Notes: generated from the sequence alone by a model not told the origin. 64,000 nt of DNA from Eleginops maclovinus (GCF_036324505.1 NC_086351.1:1215001-1279000); one strand, 5' to 3'; shown: positions 11,101 through 24,729, counted from the stretch's first letter. Numbers and translations are program-made.

Positions 11101-11654
11101 TGATTTTGTAATTTTTTTTCTTCCAAAATGGCCTCCCTTTCTGTGCCAGAGAAGGATCGCACCGGGTGGAAGGAACAACCAGATCTGCTGTTCACACCTA
11201 CTGTTTGTTTTCTATGGCCCAAACTGGAGTGGAAAAGTCTCCAGTTTTTTGGGTTTCTGATTCATTTTCAGTTCCACATGCCCACCAAAGCAAATCTTGT
11301 CCACAAAAGTCACATGACTCACAGTTGGCAGGTTGCTCGTGTTCAGCACTGCTAACAGACCGGTGCTGAACGCTACTTCAGCCATGAAGAAATGTCCTCT
11401 CTTGGAGTCATTCTCAGATATTAAAGTGTATGTTTAGTGGAGGAACATGTGCAATATGTTGTTCGGGACAATGAAGAGATTTTATAGATGATCTGTTTCC
11501 GCTAGTGTCGAGACAATGGAGTTCAACGATGAGTTTTTGGAAGTGAAGTGAGTTTCCAGAGGCTTCAAGACGCATAGTTCCTTCACTCTTAGAAGTAATG
11601 ATGCTCACACTATTGTACCTTTTTCTTTTACCCTGTTTTGCTGTTTTCCAATGT

Positions 11655-12125
11655 TGTTCAAATCAAATCAAAGTTTATTCCTATAGCCCAATATCCAAAA
11701 CATGTTTGTGAACATTATAAAGATGGAGTGGAATACCATAACATGTAGGGAATAATCAGAAACCAGCGCTGACTAAAGGCTTTATTAAAGAGGAAGGTCT
11801 CAACAGTATGGACACTCTGATTAAAACAGGAAGTTGGTTCCAGGGAAAGAGAGCTTGGTAGGCGAACGCTCTGACTCCTGATCTGGTTTTGAGGACTCTG
11901 GTCCACCTCTAACAGACCCCTGGGAGTGTAACGTTCCAGAAGGAGCCATAGTGGATTAAAAGTTCTTTTGGGTACGATGGTGCCTGACCATTAAGCGCTT
12001 TGTAAGTAGCTTCAGCCTCCGGCAGTTTGAGACACCGAGGAGAGATGTGCGCCTCTGATTTCTGTATTTCTTGAAAGCCTGTTGTTGCACTGCTGTAATT
12101 CACCAGCGTTGTTTCCCCCACCAGC
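11655..12125. mobile_element. dispersed fish repeat fragment
   Basis: Blocks such as AATCAAATCAAAGTTTATTC, CAGGAAGTTGGTTCCAGGGA, TGACTCCTGATCTGGTTTTG and ATGGTGCCTGACCATTAAGC occur in this order in a repeat that is very common in percomorph genomes. I recognise the repeat but not its formal family. The two minus-strand ORFs across it are by-products. Confidence 0.6.
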
Positions 12126-12690
12126 TGGGAACACTTAGAGAATAAAACTGTCCAGACTGCGGTTAGCTCTCAGGTCGATTTCTAGGCTTTCAAAGCATAA
12201 CAACCTGTTCTATTAAATGTCAATACCCAGCTCAGTCCAACATAAAACAACATAATGGTGAAGCCCCTCGGCCCGGGGTTATTTCATGTTGGCCTTTATC
12301 ACTCATATTATATCAGGGGGCTCGTCAAAGGCATTTGGTCTGAGCCTATTTTGAATCAGTACCAAAGCACCAAACTAACACCGAAAAAACATTTCCCGCA
12401 GCCCTACATATAATCCCTGTTGTACTTGCATGGTGGCATTGTTTCCCAGTGACTTATTGGGAGCTATTTGCCAACATGTCCTGCCAGTTTTGACCCTCTG
12501 GGCTGAAGTGTAGGACTATGGTTCAGAGGAGCCGCCTTCCTTACACTAATCCTGTCCTCCAGCAAGCTCTTAATTGAGCCATCATCAGCTGCCAATCTGC
12601 GGGTTAAACATCAATTAAGATAATGAGCAACTGGAGGAGAAGAAGGAAGAGGGGGTCGTCAGGTCTGGAAGTCTGAATGTTGTGTGTCCA

Positions 12691-13290
12691 CTTCTGCTGT
12701 TCCCTTTAGTGTTTACTTCCTGTCTGTCTTCTTCTGCTGTTCCCTTTAGTGTTTACTTCCTGTCTGTCTTCTTCTGCTGTTCCCTTTAGTGTTTACTTCC
12801 TGTCTGTCTTCTTCTGCTGTTCCTTTTAGTGTTTACTTCCTGTCTGTCTTCTTCTGCTGTTCCCTTTAGTGTTAACTTCCCGTCTGTCTTCTTGTACTGT
12901 TCCCTTTAGTGTTTACTTCCTGTCTGTCTTCTTCTCCTGTTCCCTTTAGTGTTTACTTCCTGTCTGTCTTCTTCTGCTGTTCCCTTTAGTGTTTACTTCC
13001 TGTCTGTCTTCTTCTGCTGTTCCCTTTAGTGTTGACTTCCTGTCTGTCTTCTTCTGCTGTTCCCTTTAGTGTTTACTTCCTGTCTGTCTTCTTCTGCTGT
13101 TCCCTTTAGTGTTTACTTTCTGTCTGTCTTCTTCTGCTGTTCCCTTTAGTGTTTACTTCCTGTCTGTCTTCTCCTGCTGTTCCCTTTAGTGTTGACTTCC
13201 TGTCTGTCTTCTTCTGCTGTTCCCTTCAGTGTTTACTTCCTGTCTGTCTTCTTCTGCTGTTCCCTTTAGTGTTTACTTCCTGTCTGTCTT
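12691..13290. repeat. 40-bp minisatellite, exactly 15 units
   Basis: The unit is cttctgctgttccctttagt followed by gtttacttcctgtctgtctt. Fifteen units fit the interval with no indel. Point variants are few (tccttttag, gttaacttcc, gttgacttcc, cttctcctg), and gttgacttcc occurs in two separate units. Confidence 0.97.
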
Positions 13291-14800
13291 CTTCTGATGA
13301 TTTCTCTGGCTGTTGATCAAAAAATCTGAATGGTCACTCCACTAAAATACTTCCTGAGATCTTTTTCCCAGAACTTTTTTATATGCAAAAATCAGACCAG
13401 CAGTGATGTGTTTTATATTTCTATTGTGTTTGAAATAAAACAGAAGAAGATGCGCAGGTAGCGTGTAGACACGAAGTAAAAGAAGCACCAATTACAGAAA
13501 CCTAAACTTCATCAAAAGACAATCCCAAAATACTAAATCCACCCACACTTGATTGACAGGTGATGTGTGGAAGTGAATCTTGTAAATCTGCTCTTTTAAA
13601 CGTGATTTTCTTGCAGATTCATACATTGTTTAAGGCTTTGCAGGAAGTTAATGCGTAAGTCTTGAGAGCATTTAGTGCAAACAAATAATTGAGTGTAGTG
13701 GGGGATGTGTTTAAGTCATCTGTCCCCCGAGAGAGTCACTGGGTTTATTTAAGTATCAGCGAGGATCGGGAAGGGACTCAGCCTCTGGTATGTTTTTGTT
13801 GAGTTTTTTGTTTGATATTCAGCCTTCTAATTATTTGAGATGATCATTAGAGATCCTCCTCTGGGGGTTTCCATGCTGCAATGAGCTGAAATGTTCATTT
13901 GAGTGCAGTTCATTCCCTTTCTAAGAGGTCAATAAGATGTCTGCCTTTTACACTTTTGACTCGTTAAATTCCCAATCCAATATTTAGGAAACACAGATGA
14001 TTCAATCCGCATCAATGTTTTAGAAGCAGAGCTCTTAAGATGACTTTGAGATTTAATAGAATCACAAATTGGGCTTCACTTTCATGTCTGCAGTCTTCAG
14101 ACATATCTTGAGTTTGAAGGAAAGTTTCAACATCCAGCTCTTAAAGCAAAATCTCAATCGCAGATGGAGTTTTTCTCAGATCTGATTTAAGATGTTTGAC
14201 TCAAATTTCAGTCATTGTAAGCCTGTGTTCTGAGACAGAAACTACAACCATCCACCATTCTTTTCACAATAGAAATACCTTCTAGTCCCCTTTGACTTTT
14301 CCAGGAACCCAGAAGCATTTTTAGGAACTCAGAAATGTTTTTCCTGTTGGCTATTTTTATTTCTTTAGGGCCTCCAAGGTCAGACTCCAGTTTTTAAGCC
14401 TGGAAAAATGTCCATGAACAACCCGGGTGGACTTGGTAGCTCTCAGATCAGACAAAAGGAGTAATTGAAGCAGCTCATATGGCTGAAAGATGTCAATAGA
14501 AATGCTATAATGATACCAGAACTAAGTCGATTTCGCCAAAACAAGACATGGGGCTAAAAAGGACTGCCAACGACTCGTCGATCTGTCAAAAAAGGTGTTG
14601 TTTGGTCTTATTTGGCTTAGATATTCTTTACAGATCTGTAGTTTGAGTCACCAACATCAGTTAATTGATCAATGATTTCTCATGTCAGGTCAGCATTTCT
14701 GAAATCTTAAATTTGGTCTAAAGGTGGTTGAAGATCGATGGGTTAGGGTTAGGGGTAGCCTTAGTCTTAATTAAAACATGTGGCTATAGTTGTGTAATTT
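13291..14800. other. no feature seen
   Basis: This is unremarkable presumed-intronic DNA without long repeats or credible exons. Confidence 0.5.
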
Positions 14801-14809
14801 TCAGACAAT

Positions 14810-15430
14810 GGCTTGAGGGTTGTGGTTTCCACAATGGAAAGGGGTCTACATGTATGAGTGGGATGGAAAAACAAACTCAAGGTTTAACATATCTGGTCGC
14901 AGTGCTCTTTGCATGATTTTTTGCGTGCAGAAACTCCCTTTTTATGTAGCTGTCGTTTGAATGAACTAGTTGAACCAACTAAGTGTTAGTTTACTATGAC
15001 CAGATCTAAGAGAGCTAATGTTCTGAAATCTGGAATCGGCAATAGTTTTAAGACGAGGGTTGTGGTTAGCTCAATATGAAAGGGGTCTAGAAGTGTGGTG
15101 GAAACACAAACCGGCTCCTTCCTGAATACTCTAGGTTAAACATCTCTGCTAGCATCGCTTTGCTCCATTTTTTTGTTAACTATAATCTTTATTTACTAAT
15201 CGAAAAGGCAACCAAATAAGTGTTCGTCATGACTAGTTTTAGCAGAGGTAAACATCTAGAATCGTACCTTTTGTCCAAATGTATTACAAGAACCTTGCCT
15301 AAACAAAACCCCAACATTGAATCCAAAGTGGTAGAGATTTAATTTAGGCTGAGGGTTAGCTCAATGTGAAAGGGGTCTAAGAGTTTGGGCTACTTCCTGA
15401 ATATTCTAGGTTCAACTCCTTGGACTTTTT
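14810..15430. repeat. diverged tandem duplication, three copies
   Basis: The phrase gaaaggggtcta is at about 14838, 15079 and 15369, preceded each time by gagggtt(gtgg)tt. It is followed in the later copies by cttcctgaata-tctaggtt. Spacing is 241 and 290 bp. Confidence 0.6.
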
Positions 15431-15921
15431 GGTCAAAAAGACCCCTAAGAACCCCTTTAACCGAGACACGTTTTCTCCCTGATTAAATCATATTTATTTG
15501 AGAAACATTGGGGAGTGTATTGCCGCAAAATGAACCTGATATGTTGTGGCTTTCTGGGTGAGCAGCGGCTGCAGCTCTCAGCTTTCAGCGCAAATATCTC
15601 CGAGCTTAAAGAGAACGTTGGATCCCAAATTCCTGTTTGCCGGAGTTTGCTTTTGACTGTCACTTTGGCCTAAATCATGACCGACCCTCCGTGGTTTACC
15701 GCAGACTCTCCCATTCATCTCAGCAGATGAAGGATTCAGGGGAAGTAGGGCAGCTTGGACTTTTAGAGGGACTGTCTTGTAATCTGAAAGGTCACACGAT
15801 TGCTTCGGGACAACGAGCCCTTGAGCTGGATGCTGTTTTATTTTCATAACGTGATCATAGTTCTTCCCATGGCTTCATTTCATAGTAAAACAAACTCCAG
15901 CAGATGCTTAACCTCTTCCCC

Positions 15922-15923
<2 letters not shown>

Positions 15924-16000
<77 letters not shown>
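15924..16000. repeat. (CA)n microsatellite
   Basis: A CA tract of 77 bp after a C run. Confidence 0.99.
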
Positions 16001-16003
<3 letters not shown>

Positions 16004-17364
16004 TATATTCAGACTTCAGTGATGAGTTAATCGAGGAATCATTTCCAAGTTGTTTGTTTGGTCGCACGGCTCATCAGGTCTCCACACACCGTTCACTGCC
16101 ATCCTGTGAGGAAGATCTGTTACATAAAAAAAATAACCTGTGTGGTAAATCCCTCCTCAGTGTTGTTGATTTTTCATCTATAAATATCCTCTTCAGGGCA
16201 CTAAATATACCCGGTCCGTCTCGGTGGAAATTGCTGGAAATAACCAGCTTTTGGAGCCAAAAAGGAAATCTGTGCTGACCTCATTCTGGCTACGAGGTAT
16301 AAAACAGACGAGCAAATGAAAACACTGAAACATTTATTCTGATCAGGGATTACGGGACTCTGTCGGACTCTTACATCTCATCTCCGGGTGGCTGTTTGGT
16401 GATCTCTTCCCGTTTTGCAGTCTGAGCGTTTCTGCCGCAGCACTTTATGCAGATTAAGTTGCATTTTTTTTTCTTCACTCACAGAAGAGGTTATCTGATA
16501 GCAAAGCTAGCCAAATGGACATTGTGTGTGTGTGTGTGTGTGTATGTCGGGTGTGTGTGTGGTGGGATCAGAGAGGGCATTGCTCCCGGGATCAAGACAT
16601 AACCAACAGCTTCCATGTAGGTTAAATGCAACTTAAACCCAACACAATTTGCAGGATTAACCTTAAATACCGGGAGCCTGAGCGGCGTGTCGCAGCGCCG
16701 CTCAAACGCCTCGACCTTGACGAGGCTGTGGTGTCAAAATTCACTTCAATTCAATCCGGATCCATTTAGTTCAGCTTCTGGCAACCTTCAGCTATCCGGC
16801 CTTTTATTTCAAATGCTATTACTTTCTCAATAGTCTTAGAGCTTTCAAAAAGGGAGTGAAAAGAGACAGTATAGAGGTCAGAAAGGCTGGTCTTTCTGGA
16901 AGTTTCTCCACGATGAGTACAATTCCTGTGGTTATTTACTGCATATATTATATGGGGCCGTCCTTAAGGAGGCCTTATTGTGGAGGTTTTGGAGGTTACT
17001 GCACACCTGAAAGGCCTCTATTAGACAAATCCCCTCCAACTGGAAGACAACTCTCTGGAAGATAAGTCTCTAAGTGGACTCATAACCTTCTCGCTGTACA
17101 TTTCACATTCATATTTAACATAATATTCCGTTATTTGCACACTTAATGTCATCGACACCCTGCTTTATATTGTGAACATTGGCCCTTCAACAGTGCTTTA
17201 TTTGTCAGGCAGTTTCTTTATCTGCACGGTCAATTTGTATATTTATTCCTATTTCTGTTTTGAGATGTTTACGTTTAAAAATGGTTTATTTCTAATTATG
17301 TGCAATGCCTTGTGTGGTTTTATTTGGGATCAATAAAGCCTCTTATCTTATCTTTGTTTATTGG
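16001..17364. other. no gene seen
   Basis: Unique-looking non-coding DNA with a short GT tract at about 16523-16560. No splice-bounded coding frame is recognised. Confidence 0.5.
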
Positions 17365-17577
17365 CTGGAGCTCCGACACATTGTATGTGATAGGCTAAGG
17401 GGGCGGGACATCTCTAAGAGGTTATCACAACAGAGACGGCCAGCTAACCAATCAGAGCAGACTGGGCCCTGGTTTCAGACAGAGGGTGAAAAGAGGAGCT
17501 ACAGCACAGGCGGTATGAGAAACATAAAGAACCATACACCTGGAAATGAGTTTAATATGTCCTCTTTAAGTCTGTAG
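17365..17577 (+). repeat. 3' half of the TTAAAGAGG-type dispersed repeat
   Basis: The order is CATTGTATGTGATAGGCTAA, gggcgggacatctct, accaatcagagcagactggg, and an end at ggaaatgagtttaatatgtcctctttaa-type sequence. This is the known right end of this family. Both family ends carry TTAA, which suggests but does not prove a piggyBac-type origin. Confidence 0.6.
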
Positions 17578-20334
17578 AGTACCATCTGTAGGCCGAGACT
17601 TTGCAGATCCACAATCCTTCCCTGAGATAAATTCACGTATTTTACCAAACGTTGATGTTGATTGGATATTTCACTCGTCCATGTTGTGATTTAGATCTGA
17701 TTTGATTAATTCTGCAGCCCTAAATACAACGCTCTGTTGATCTTAGAACATCAACGCTCTAATTTGAGTGTGTAGCGTCAGATTTCAGAAGCTGTTTGGA
17801 TCACAGAGTGAAGGCCAGCAGCGTGGCACGATGAGCCCTGTTCTCTCGGCGCTGAATGATGCACAGTGTGGAGAAACACTTTCCTAAAACAGATGTCTTT
17901 TCTCTTGCATCTTCCCACAGTCTTGTAGGTGTGCAGCGCTCCTTGATCCTCGTCCCTACTTCTTCTTCTGGTTTTCCGCTCGCTTCTTATCCTTTATCAT
18001 CTTTTACTCAGAGCTTTTTGGCAACAATAGACCTGCAGCGAACCGTCAGTGTTCGGACCGAGGAGTCTTTTTAATCCAGGCTGAATATGAACATATCATA
18101 TAATGCAGTCCGTCACTGACTCCGACTCGGTAATCCTTCCGCTTTGTGCAGCACATTCTGGATCTCTAGAAACATCAGTAACCTCTGAGTCCAGCTGTGG
18201 GAGGAGATTTTGAGTTATGAAATGTTTTCACACACACACACGTCACTGTTATGGCACTGATATCAGAACTAGGACGGGGTGTGTTTGTTAGTACGGGTGC
18301 ATCAAACTGCACTGAAATTGTAAAAACTATAATTATTTTTTTCATTGCTTTTTGGATTGAGTTTCATTTTCAATTTCTTAAAAAAATAAATAAATCATGA
18401 CCATAATTTATTTGCATTAAAAAAAAAATAATGATGATGATAATAATATTTAAAAATGACAATATTAATAATTTTGATAAATGATAATCTCCTTTCAATA
18501 TCAGTCAAAATAACCTACATTTTGTTTTACTAATTATTATTAAAAGTCCTGCAAACCTAGTTATGTTTCAATAGGAATTTTGAATTGATATATTGATTCA
18601 AAATATCCGGTTTCTATGGAGTGCGCTCTGGCATTCGGAGTGACTACGAACACACCCTTCTGTCGAGTTTATTTATTATTCGTTGATATGCAACCTGTAA
18701 TACTCAGCAGAACACGCACTCGTAAACAAAGATGTCACTTCTTTAGTCACACTTGTCTCCTGCCTGAATTCCATCACAGTTTCTTTTTGTTTGCAGCGAC
18801 GCTCAAATAAAACTCGCTCTCTGGCTTTCTTCCCCGCCTTGATTCCTCTTTGTTTATGTCGGCTCAGTCTCCGGTGCCAAACTAATGACGATCATCCTGC
18901 AGAAATGACGTGAGATTAGCACCGTCCCCTCGATGCTTCACGGGCGTGAAATAAAGAGTGTTTCAGCCCCAAAGTGCCCTGCCACCACACCGACGGGGTT
19001 ACGATGGCGTGAGAGCAGGGGCTGCTGGCCGGTGCTTCGGCACAGCTGAAATATCAAGCAGCAGAGCCAGGAGCTGAAACACGACACCCCCACCCCCCCT
19101 GACTCCCTCTCTGCCTCACCCTGCCTCCCTTTTACGCAAGACATTTTCTTCCTCTTCAACATCACCATCCATCCATGGGCGGTTTGAGGTGGGGGCCAAC
19201 AGGGTCCTGTGCCCTAGAGTCCTATTCTGAACCTGGAAATGTAGAGGACCCGAAGGTTTTATGATATAAATGCGTAGTAGGGGTCTCCGGAACATAGAAA
19301 CGGCAGGATGCTATCGTGCATATGTTGGGCAATTAGCATATGCAGACAACAGGACAGAATGGCTTGGCCAATTTGGACACATTTTGGAGTGGTTTTTGAG
19401 GTAAATTGGGGATGTTTAATCAATTTTGGACATTTTTGAGGCCCTTAAACGTTCAAATCGACCCACATTTGATCAATCAGCCGACTGGGAGAACAAATAG
19501 GGCCATTTTTGATCCTGAAAATATCAGAAATTGATTGGATTAAATATCCCTCTCAGTAAATAACTGGCCACCCAAGAGCAATCGGTCTATTGCATCCATC
19601 CCCCCTCCCCCCCTCAACACTCTCCTCCCATCAGATTCCTCCCACACCTCTCCAGCGATGCGGCGATGGGTTACGGCCTCATTTGAATATCTGAACGTAT
19701 ATCAACCCCGTCCTCGCTGGGGCGTGGCGTCGTTTTACGGCCGTACAGCTGCGGGGGGGGGGGAGTGGTGGGGGGGGTGGGTGGCTGATGTTATGGGACC
19801 ATCTGCGCACGGCTCATTGAGTTCAGTTGAAGAATGAGTGTGTACAGGAAGGGGGGGGAGGAATTCATTCTTTCCTGTTCCTCCCCCGTTGTAGAAGAGC
19901 TGTAAACCCAGAGTGGGGAATATTCAAGATTCAAAGGCAGAAAGTAGAAATAAAAGGAGGCCCTAGAAAAACACCTCCCCCCCGTCTTTCCCACACACAC
20001 TTCCTTATGTTTATGTATGTGCGTGCTACGGCCCGAGGCGTGTTTATGTGAGTTCATGCATGAACACATGGCCTACTGTACATGTGTGTGAGTATTTGTG
20101 TGCCGTTTCATCTCTGTTGAAGGAAGGATTTCTTTAGGGTGTAGAAAGGAGAGTAGAACGAGGCTTTTATAAAGCCCTAAAACTTGGGAGTTGTATCGGC
20201 AATAAACCCTCATGTTCAGAATGAAAACCAACACTGACAGCCATTCCTTTTTAAAATAAGGAAATATAGGATCAAATCTATTTAACGAGTCTTGAAATAA
20301 AAAACCCTCTCAATTCTTGACACTTTTCAGTCGG
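17578..20334. other. no gene seen
   Basis: Non-coding DNA with an AT-rich patch at 18310-18550 and G runs at about 19751-19780. Confidence 0.5.
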
Positions 20335-21620
20335 TATAAAGAAAAGTGTTGTGATTTGATGCTCAAAGTTCACTGTTAAAGGGCTGTGGTTCCCTGAGAT
20401 GCTCAAAAATCTCTAAAACATACATATTTTTGTCCTTGGAAACAGATGTTCAAGAATGATATTGAGCTGAATCCCAACAATACGTCCAATTGTCTGATGA
20501 AGACCCTGAAAGGTGTGCACTTCTAGAGACAGGAAGAGAAAATGTGGTCTGCTTTATACTTTATTTAATAGCTTAAAGTGACGGTTCACACAGCTTTATA
20601 CCAACCTATATACCAGATAAACTTAACAGGACTTTGAATCTGACATGTGGCGCTTCATTTCAATATTTGGCAGACACTTCTCTGTCATAAAGAATTGTGG
20701 CTGTGGTTTCCTGAGATGCTCAAAACGTTATTGCATATCGACCTTGGAAACAGAAACAATAATGTCTTAGCACCCCGATTACTGGCTTTGAACCTCAACA
20801 GTGCAACTCTTAATCTGATGAAGAGGCTGTGGCTCAGTGGGGTAGTGCGCTGATCTTCGGATGTCATGTCATTGTGTCCCCAAAAATGTGGTCGAAAGCC
20901 CCCCAAAAAGATCTAGCTTTCATATAAACTAAGAATGTGTAAACATGTGCAGACCTCTTGAGAGGGCAGGACTGAATTCATAGTTTATTGATACATAAAA
21001 ATGACCATTTACACAGCTTTATACCAACTGATATAACAGATACACTTCACCACACTGACATATAAAGCATGTGTTGTGATTTGATATCCAAAATCTATCG
21101 TGGCTTCAATCCTCAGAACTCTACAGCTTTGTACCGTTGAAATAACAGCAATCTATCGAACTGTCCACGTAGAGCATAACATGTGGTTGAAAGCCCCCCC
21201 AAAATTGGTATTTTCCATATTTTTGTAAACTTATCTAACCAAGAGCGTGTGGATTTAAAGAGTAGGTAGGATTAAATGTGTTTTATACCTCAGAATGACA
21301 GTTTGCTCAGCTTTTATACCAAATTATATAACAGATCAACTTAACAAGACTTAGAATCTGAAATCTAAAGCATGTGTTTGATCTACAAAATCCATCATCA
21401 TGAATCTAGCTTCCCTGGGATCCTCAGAGGAAATAACAACAGTCTATGTAATTGTCTGATATGCAGCATAAAATGTGGTTGAAAGCCCAAAAAAATCCAT
21501 GTTTTTGTCAACTTATCTAACCAAGAACGTCTTGTAATGTGCGGATTTAAAGAGTAGGGAAGATTACATGTCTTTATTATACCTCAAATTGACAGTTTGC
21601 GCAGCTTTGTTTAATATTAA
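20335..21620. repeat. ancient tandem duplication, period about 294 bp, about four copies
   Basis: The phrase gg(t/c)(t/c)gaaagcc recurs at 20890, 21185 and 21477 (295 and 292 bp apart). The phrase cagctttataccaa-c-tatata-cagat-a-actt recurs in step with it. An earlier copy is seen from the shared ttcctgagatgctcaaaa at about 20390 and 20710. Copies are well diverged and non-coding. Confidence 0.75.
20823..20880 (+). mobile_element. SINE head fragment
   Basis: GCTGTGGCTCAGTGGGGTAG followed by tgcgctgatcttcggatgtc resembles the A-box half of a tRNA-derived fish SINE. The B box is degraded. It interrupts the diverged 294-bp tandem region. Confidence 0.5.
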
Positions 21621-21789
21621 ACAACCCGCTAAAGAGGCAGCTGTAATCACGCGGTCACACAGAGCCTCAGAAGCAGCATTTCTCTTTCGTTCGGAGCCTT
21701 TGGAAAGGTCTAAGAAGTCATTAAATGTGCGCTCCTGATGGCTCTTTCAAATCCATTTCTCTGCTCCTCTCAAACCCCCGGCTCTCAAG

Positions 21790-21791
<2 letters not shown>

Positions 21792-21851
<60 letters not shown>
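21792..21851. repeat. (GT)n microsatellite
   Basis: A GT tract of 60 bp, inverted relative to the AC tract 180 bp downstream. Confidence 0.99.
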
Positions 21852-21854
<3 letters not shown>

Positions 21855-22027
21855 TATATATTTTCTTTCGCCGGCAAAAGCACAGCCGTGTTTTCAGTCG
21901 ATAGAGAGTGTACTTGTTTTGTGGCGGGCCGTGTCAGCGCAGGCATTAGATAACGTTTTTATTTGATGCTGTTCAATGGCTGACTCGTCCTCACCTCTCC
22001 AGCCCACATGCGCTCCCATGTAAAAAC

Positions 22028-22160
<133 letters not shown>

Positions 22161-23031
22161 TGCATCCTTCCTCTGGAGGGTTCTTGTTTATGTTATTGAA
22201 CTGGTTATCACATCGCAGGCTCAGAGGAAGAGTCCTCCCGCTTTTCTCAAGAAAGGCAATCCGAGGGAGGGGGCAGATAAAAATATGCTAAAAGGTTTTC
22301 TCTCCACACTCGTTAGCATGATCGGGATCTGATCTTCTCACAGTTTTTCACAGCTTTTATTGACATCCAAGTTCTCCAGACCAAATTACAAAGACGATGC
22401 AGTGTGTTTTCTGACGCTTCTATCAGCAGGAGGACATCAGACGTTGTTATAGGAAGTCTGCATTCATACTAAAGTGAAACCAATTTGGGCTGAAAAAGTG
22501 CTAAATGAACAGTGTTTGAACCCCCTGATAGTTTTGTTTTTTGTGCGTTGACGGTCGAAAATGAATTATAATTTCCTTGAGCAACAAAGCAGATCTTGAC
22601 CTTCTAAAGCCTAAGATGAGCTACACTCGTTAGCATTATTAGCAGCTGATCTTTCAGTTTTCACCCCTTTTTAATTGATGATTGGTCTTGGACACTACAT
22701 AAAAAAAAGGTGGTTATTTCATGGCCTCTTTATCGGCAAGAGGACATGGTTTATATGTGCTTCCCAACACCACTGAAACACCACTGTGGTTCAGAGGTTG
22801 GGTTTAAGCAACGTAATGTGGTTATGTTAAAACTGCGGTCAGAGAAACCAATGTTGGCTGTTTCTCTCTCAGAGGAAGTGGCTCTTTACTGGTGTCAACA
22901 CTAGGTAAACATGACTTAACAACCCAATAATATTGCAAATAAATGGCACACTTGATTGTAAAACTGTCTATTCAAGCTGTTTTCTGCTTTATATTGAATC
23001 AAAGTGAATATTTTGGACTCACTAGGCATTT

Positions 23032-23075
23032 AAAAACATTACCTTGGACTTTAAGAAGTCCAAGGTAATGTTTTT
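23032..23075. repeat. perfect inverted repeat, 20-bp arms and 4-nt loop
   Basis: AAAAACATTACCTTGGACTT (23032-23051), loop taag, then its exact reverse complement (23056-23075). It is too short and too perfect for a usual microRNA precursor. Confidence 0.9.
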
Positions 23076-23999
23076 TCTTAAAGTTTTGACCAAACATTTA
23101 ATGGTTTCATGAAAATAATCGTGACGTTTTTGTAATCCTGAAGCTGGAGCCATTAGTCTTGAGCTTTACGGGATGTGATAAAGGCTCTCAGTGCATAGGT
23201 CTACAAAACACCATTGGAACTAGCACTTAGCGTCACTAGCTCTCTGAAGAGTCACACAGTGAATGCAACCCCGAACTTGAGCACAGTTATACCTTTTCTC
23301 CATGCATTATACTTCTGAAAATAGCTTACCCTTCTTATTCAGACTGTCGAGTCACAATACGAATAAATGCACGTTGATAAATGATTTTCTCTGTCACGGT
23401 ACGCAGCAGCCACAGCTATTGGTTTCCTGTGAGTGATGAGAGAGGAGAAGAAAGCCCAGATTTGGTGGTTAGAAACTCAGCACTATAGAAACTGATGGAA
23501 ACTTTCTTCCTGTTTTTGCACACCCAGCAAGAATACCTAATCCAAAGATTTTTCTTTCTTTCAACCCTATGCTTTTTCTCTTCCAATCCAAAGAAGTGCT
23601 GTGCTTTCAAATCCCCTCTGTTCTCTCCAGCTTTGCTACTTTTTTTTACAAAAACCCATCCTCCTAGTCCTAAATATCCCGCCTGTGCGCCTCCACCACA
23701 CAATTCACTTCTCAGGAAACTTTGTGGGACAAAAGCTTTCGGGGAATGTAGACTGGCATCTCCACATTCCTGAGTAAAAGTTCTGTGATGGAGCATTTCA
23801 GCCTCCATCAAAGGAAAGCACCTCGCTGCAGAGAAAGAACGGCAGAGAGTTTAATCCGCAACAATCGAGGAATCATTCCTATCCTGTGACAATAGAGAGG
23901 TGCAGGGAGGACGCATTTTAGTTTGGAAGTTAGAATCGCAAGGGTTCCAAACAAAAATCCAAGGGGATTTTCTATTGGATAATTGTGAGAGAGAAACTC

Positions 24000-24075
24000 C
24001 CTCTGGAGGGAACATAGGGATTTTAGCCTTTGCAGACCATTGACATGCACATTATTTCAGGCTAACAACATATTG
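24000..24075 (-). repeat. TTAAAGAGG-type repeat fragment
   Basis: The blocks are ctctggagggaacataggga, ttttagcctttgcagacc and attgacatgcac, after which the match is lost. Confidence 0.55.
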
Positions 24076-24729
24076 TCTTCCAGGAAAGGAAGTGCTAAAA
24101 TGCTGACTCACATCCAGGTTTTAGGACTCATTCCTGCACCACCTTTTATAAGGCTAGATTTAAGGCTACAGCTAACCAAACACACATTCAAAAGCCCATC
24201 AACAATCAACCTGAAAGAGCAAAAATGCTGACTCATTTCCTTGTTTTAGGACTCATTCCTGCTCCACTGCAGCCTTTAGATGTCGGTTACTCCCTGCTGC
24301 GTTTATCTCCGGCCTCCAGTGTGACCTCCGGATTATCATCCCCACATCATATGCTCAGGCTGTGGTTGTGATTCTACACGGCGGTGATTGAAGTAAAAAC
24401 CTGGGTATTGTTGGTTAAAATGATTATGGATTAACGTGACAGTGAGGTTTTTCTCCTCCGGCGTAATGCCGCCGCCGGCTCCAGCGAAGCAAAGCAAAGG
24501 AGCTTAGTGCTTTTAGCCCCGCACTTCTGCTCTGTTGCAGCATCTGTTGTTAGTCGGACACCGAAAACACACTCCCCGGCCACTCAAACACACACTGGAG
24601 GGTCATAAAGCCTGGTTTTAATGCACTGACAGGGGTGGGGGGGGGGGGGAGGGGAGAGTGTGTGAGTAGGTGTGTGATACAGTATGAAGGAAGGCTTTTC
24701 ACAGAGGACAATTCCTCTGGAGTCACAAC

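Larger units (their letters stand above)
22161..24720. other. no gene seen apart from the hairpin at 23032 and one repeat fragment
   Basis: Non-coding. Short ORFs of up to 131 codons at 23416-23811 on the minus strand show no family pattern. Confidence 0.5.

Noticed and set aside
12691..13290. CRISPR array (also considered for the 32-, 39- and 57-bp arrays)
   Set aside because: Units are joined head to tail without unique spacers, and the DNA is vertebrate.
23032..23075. microRNA precursor
   Set aside because: Total length is 44 nt with a 4-nt loop and perfect pairing, unlike animal precursors of about 60-80 nt.
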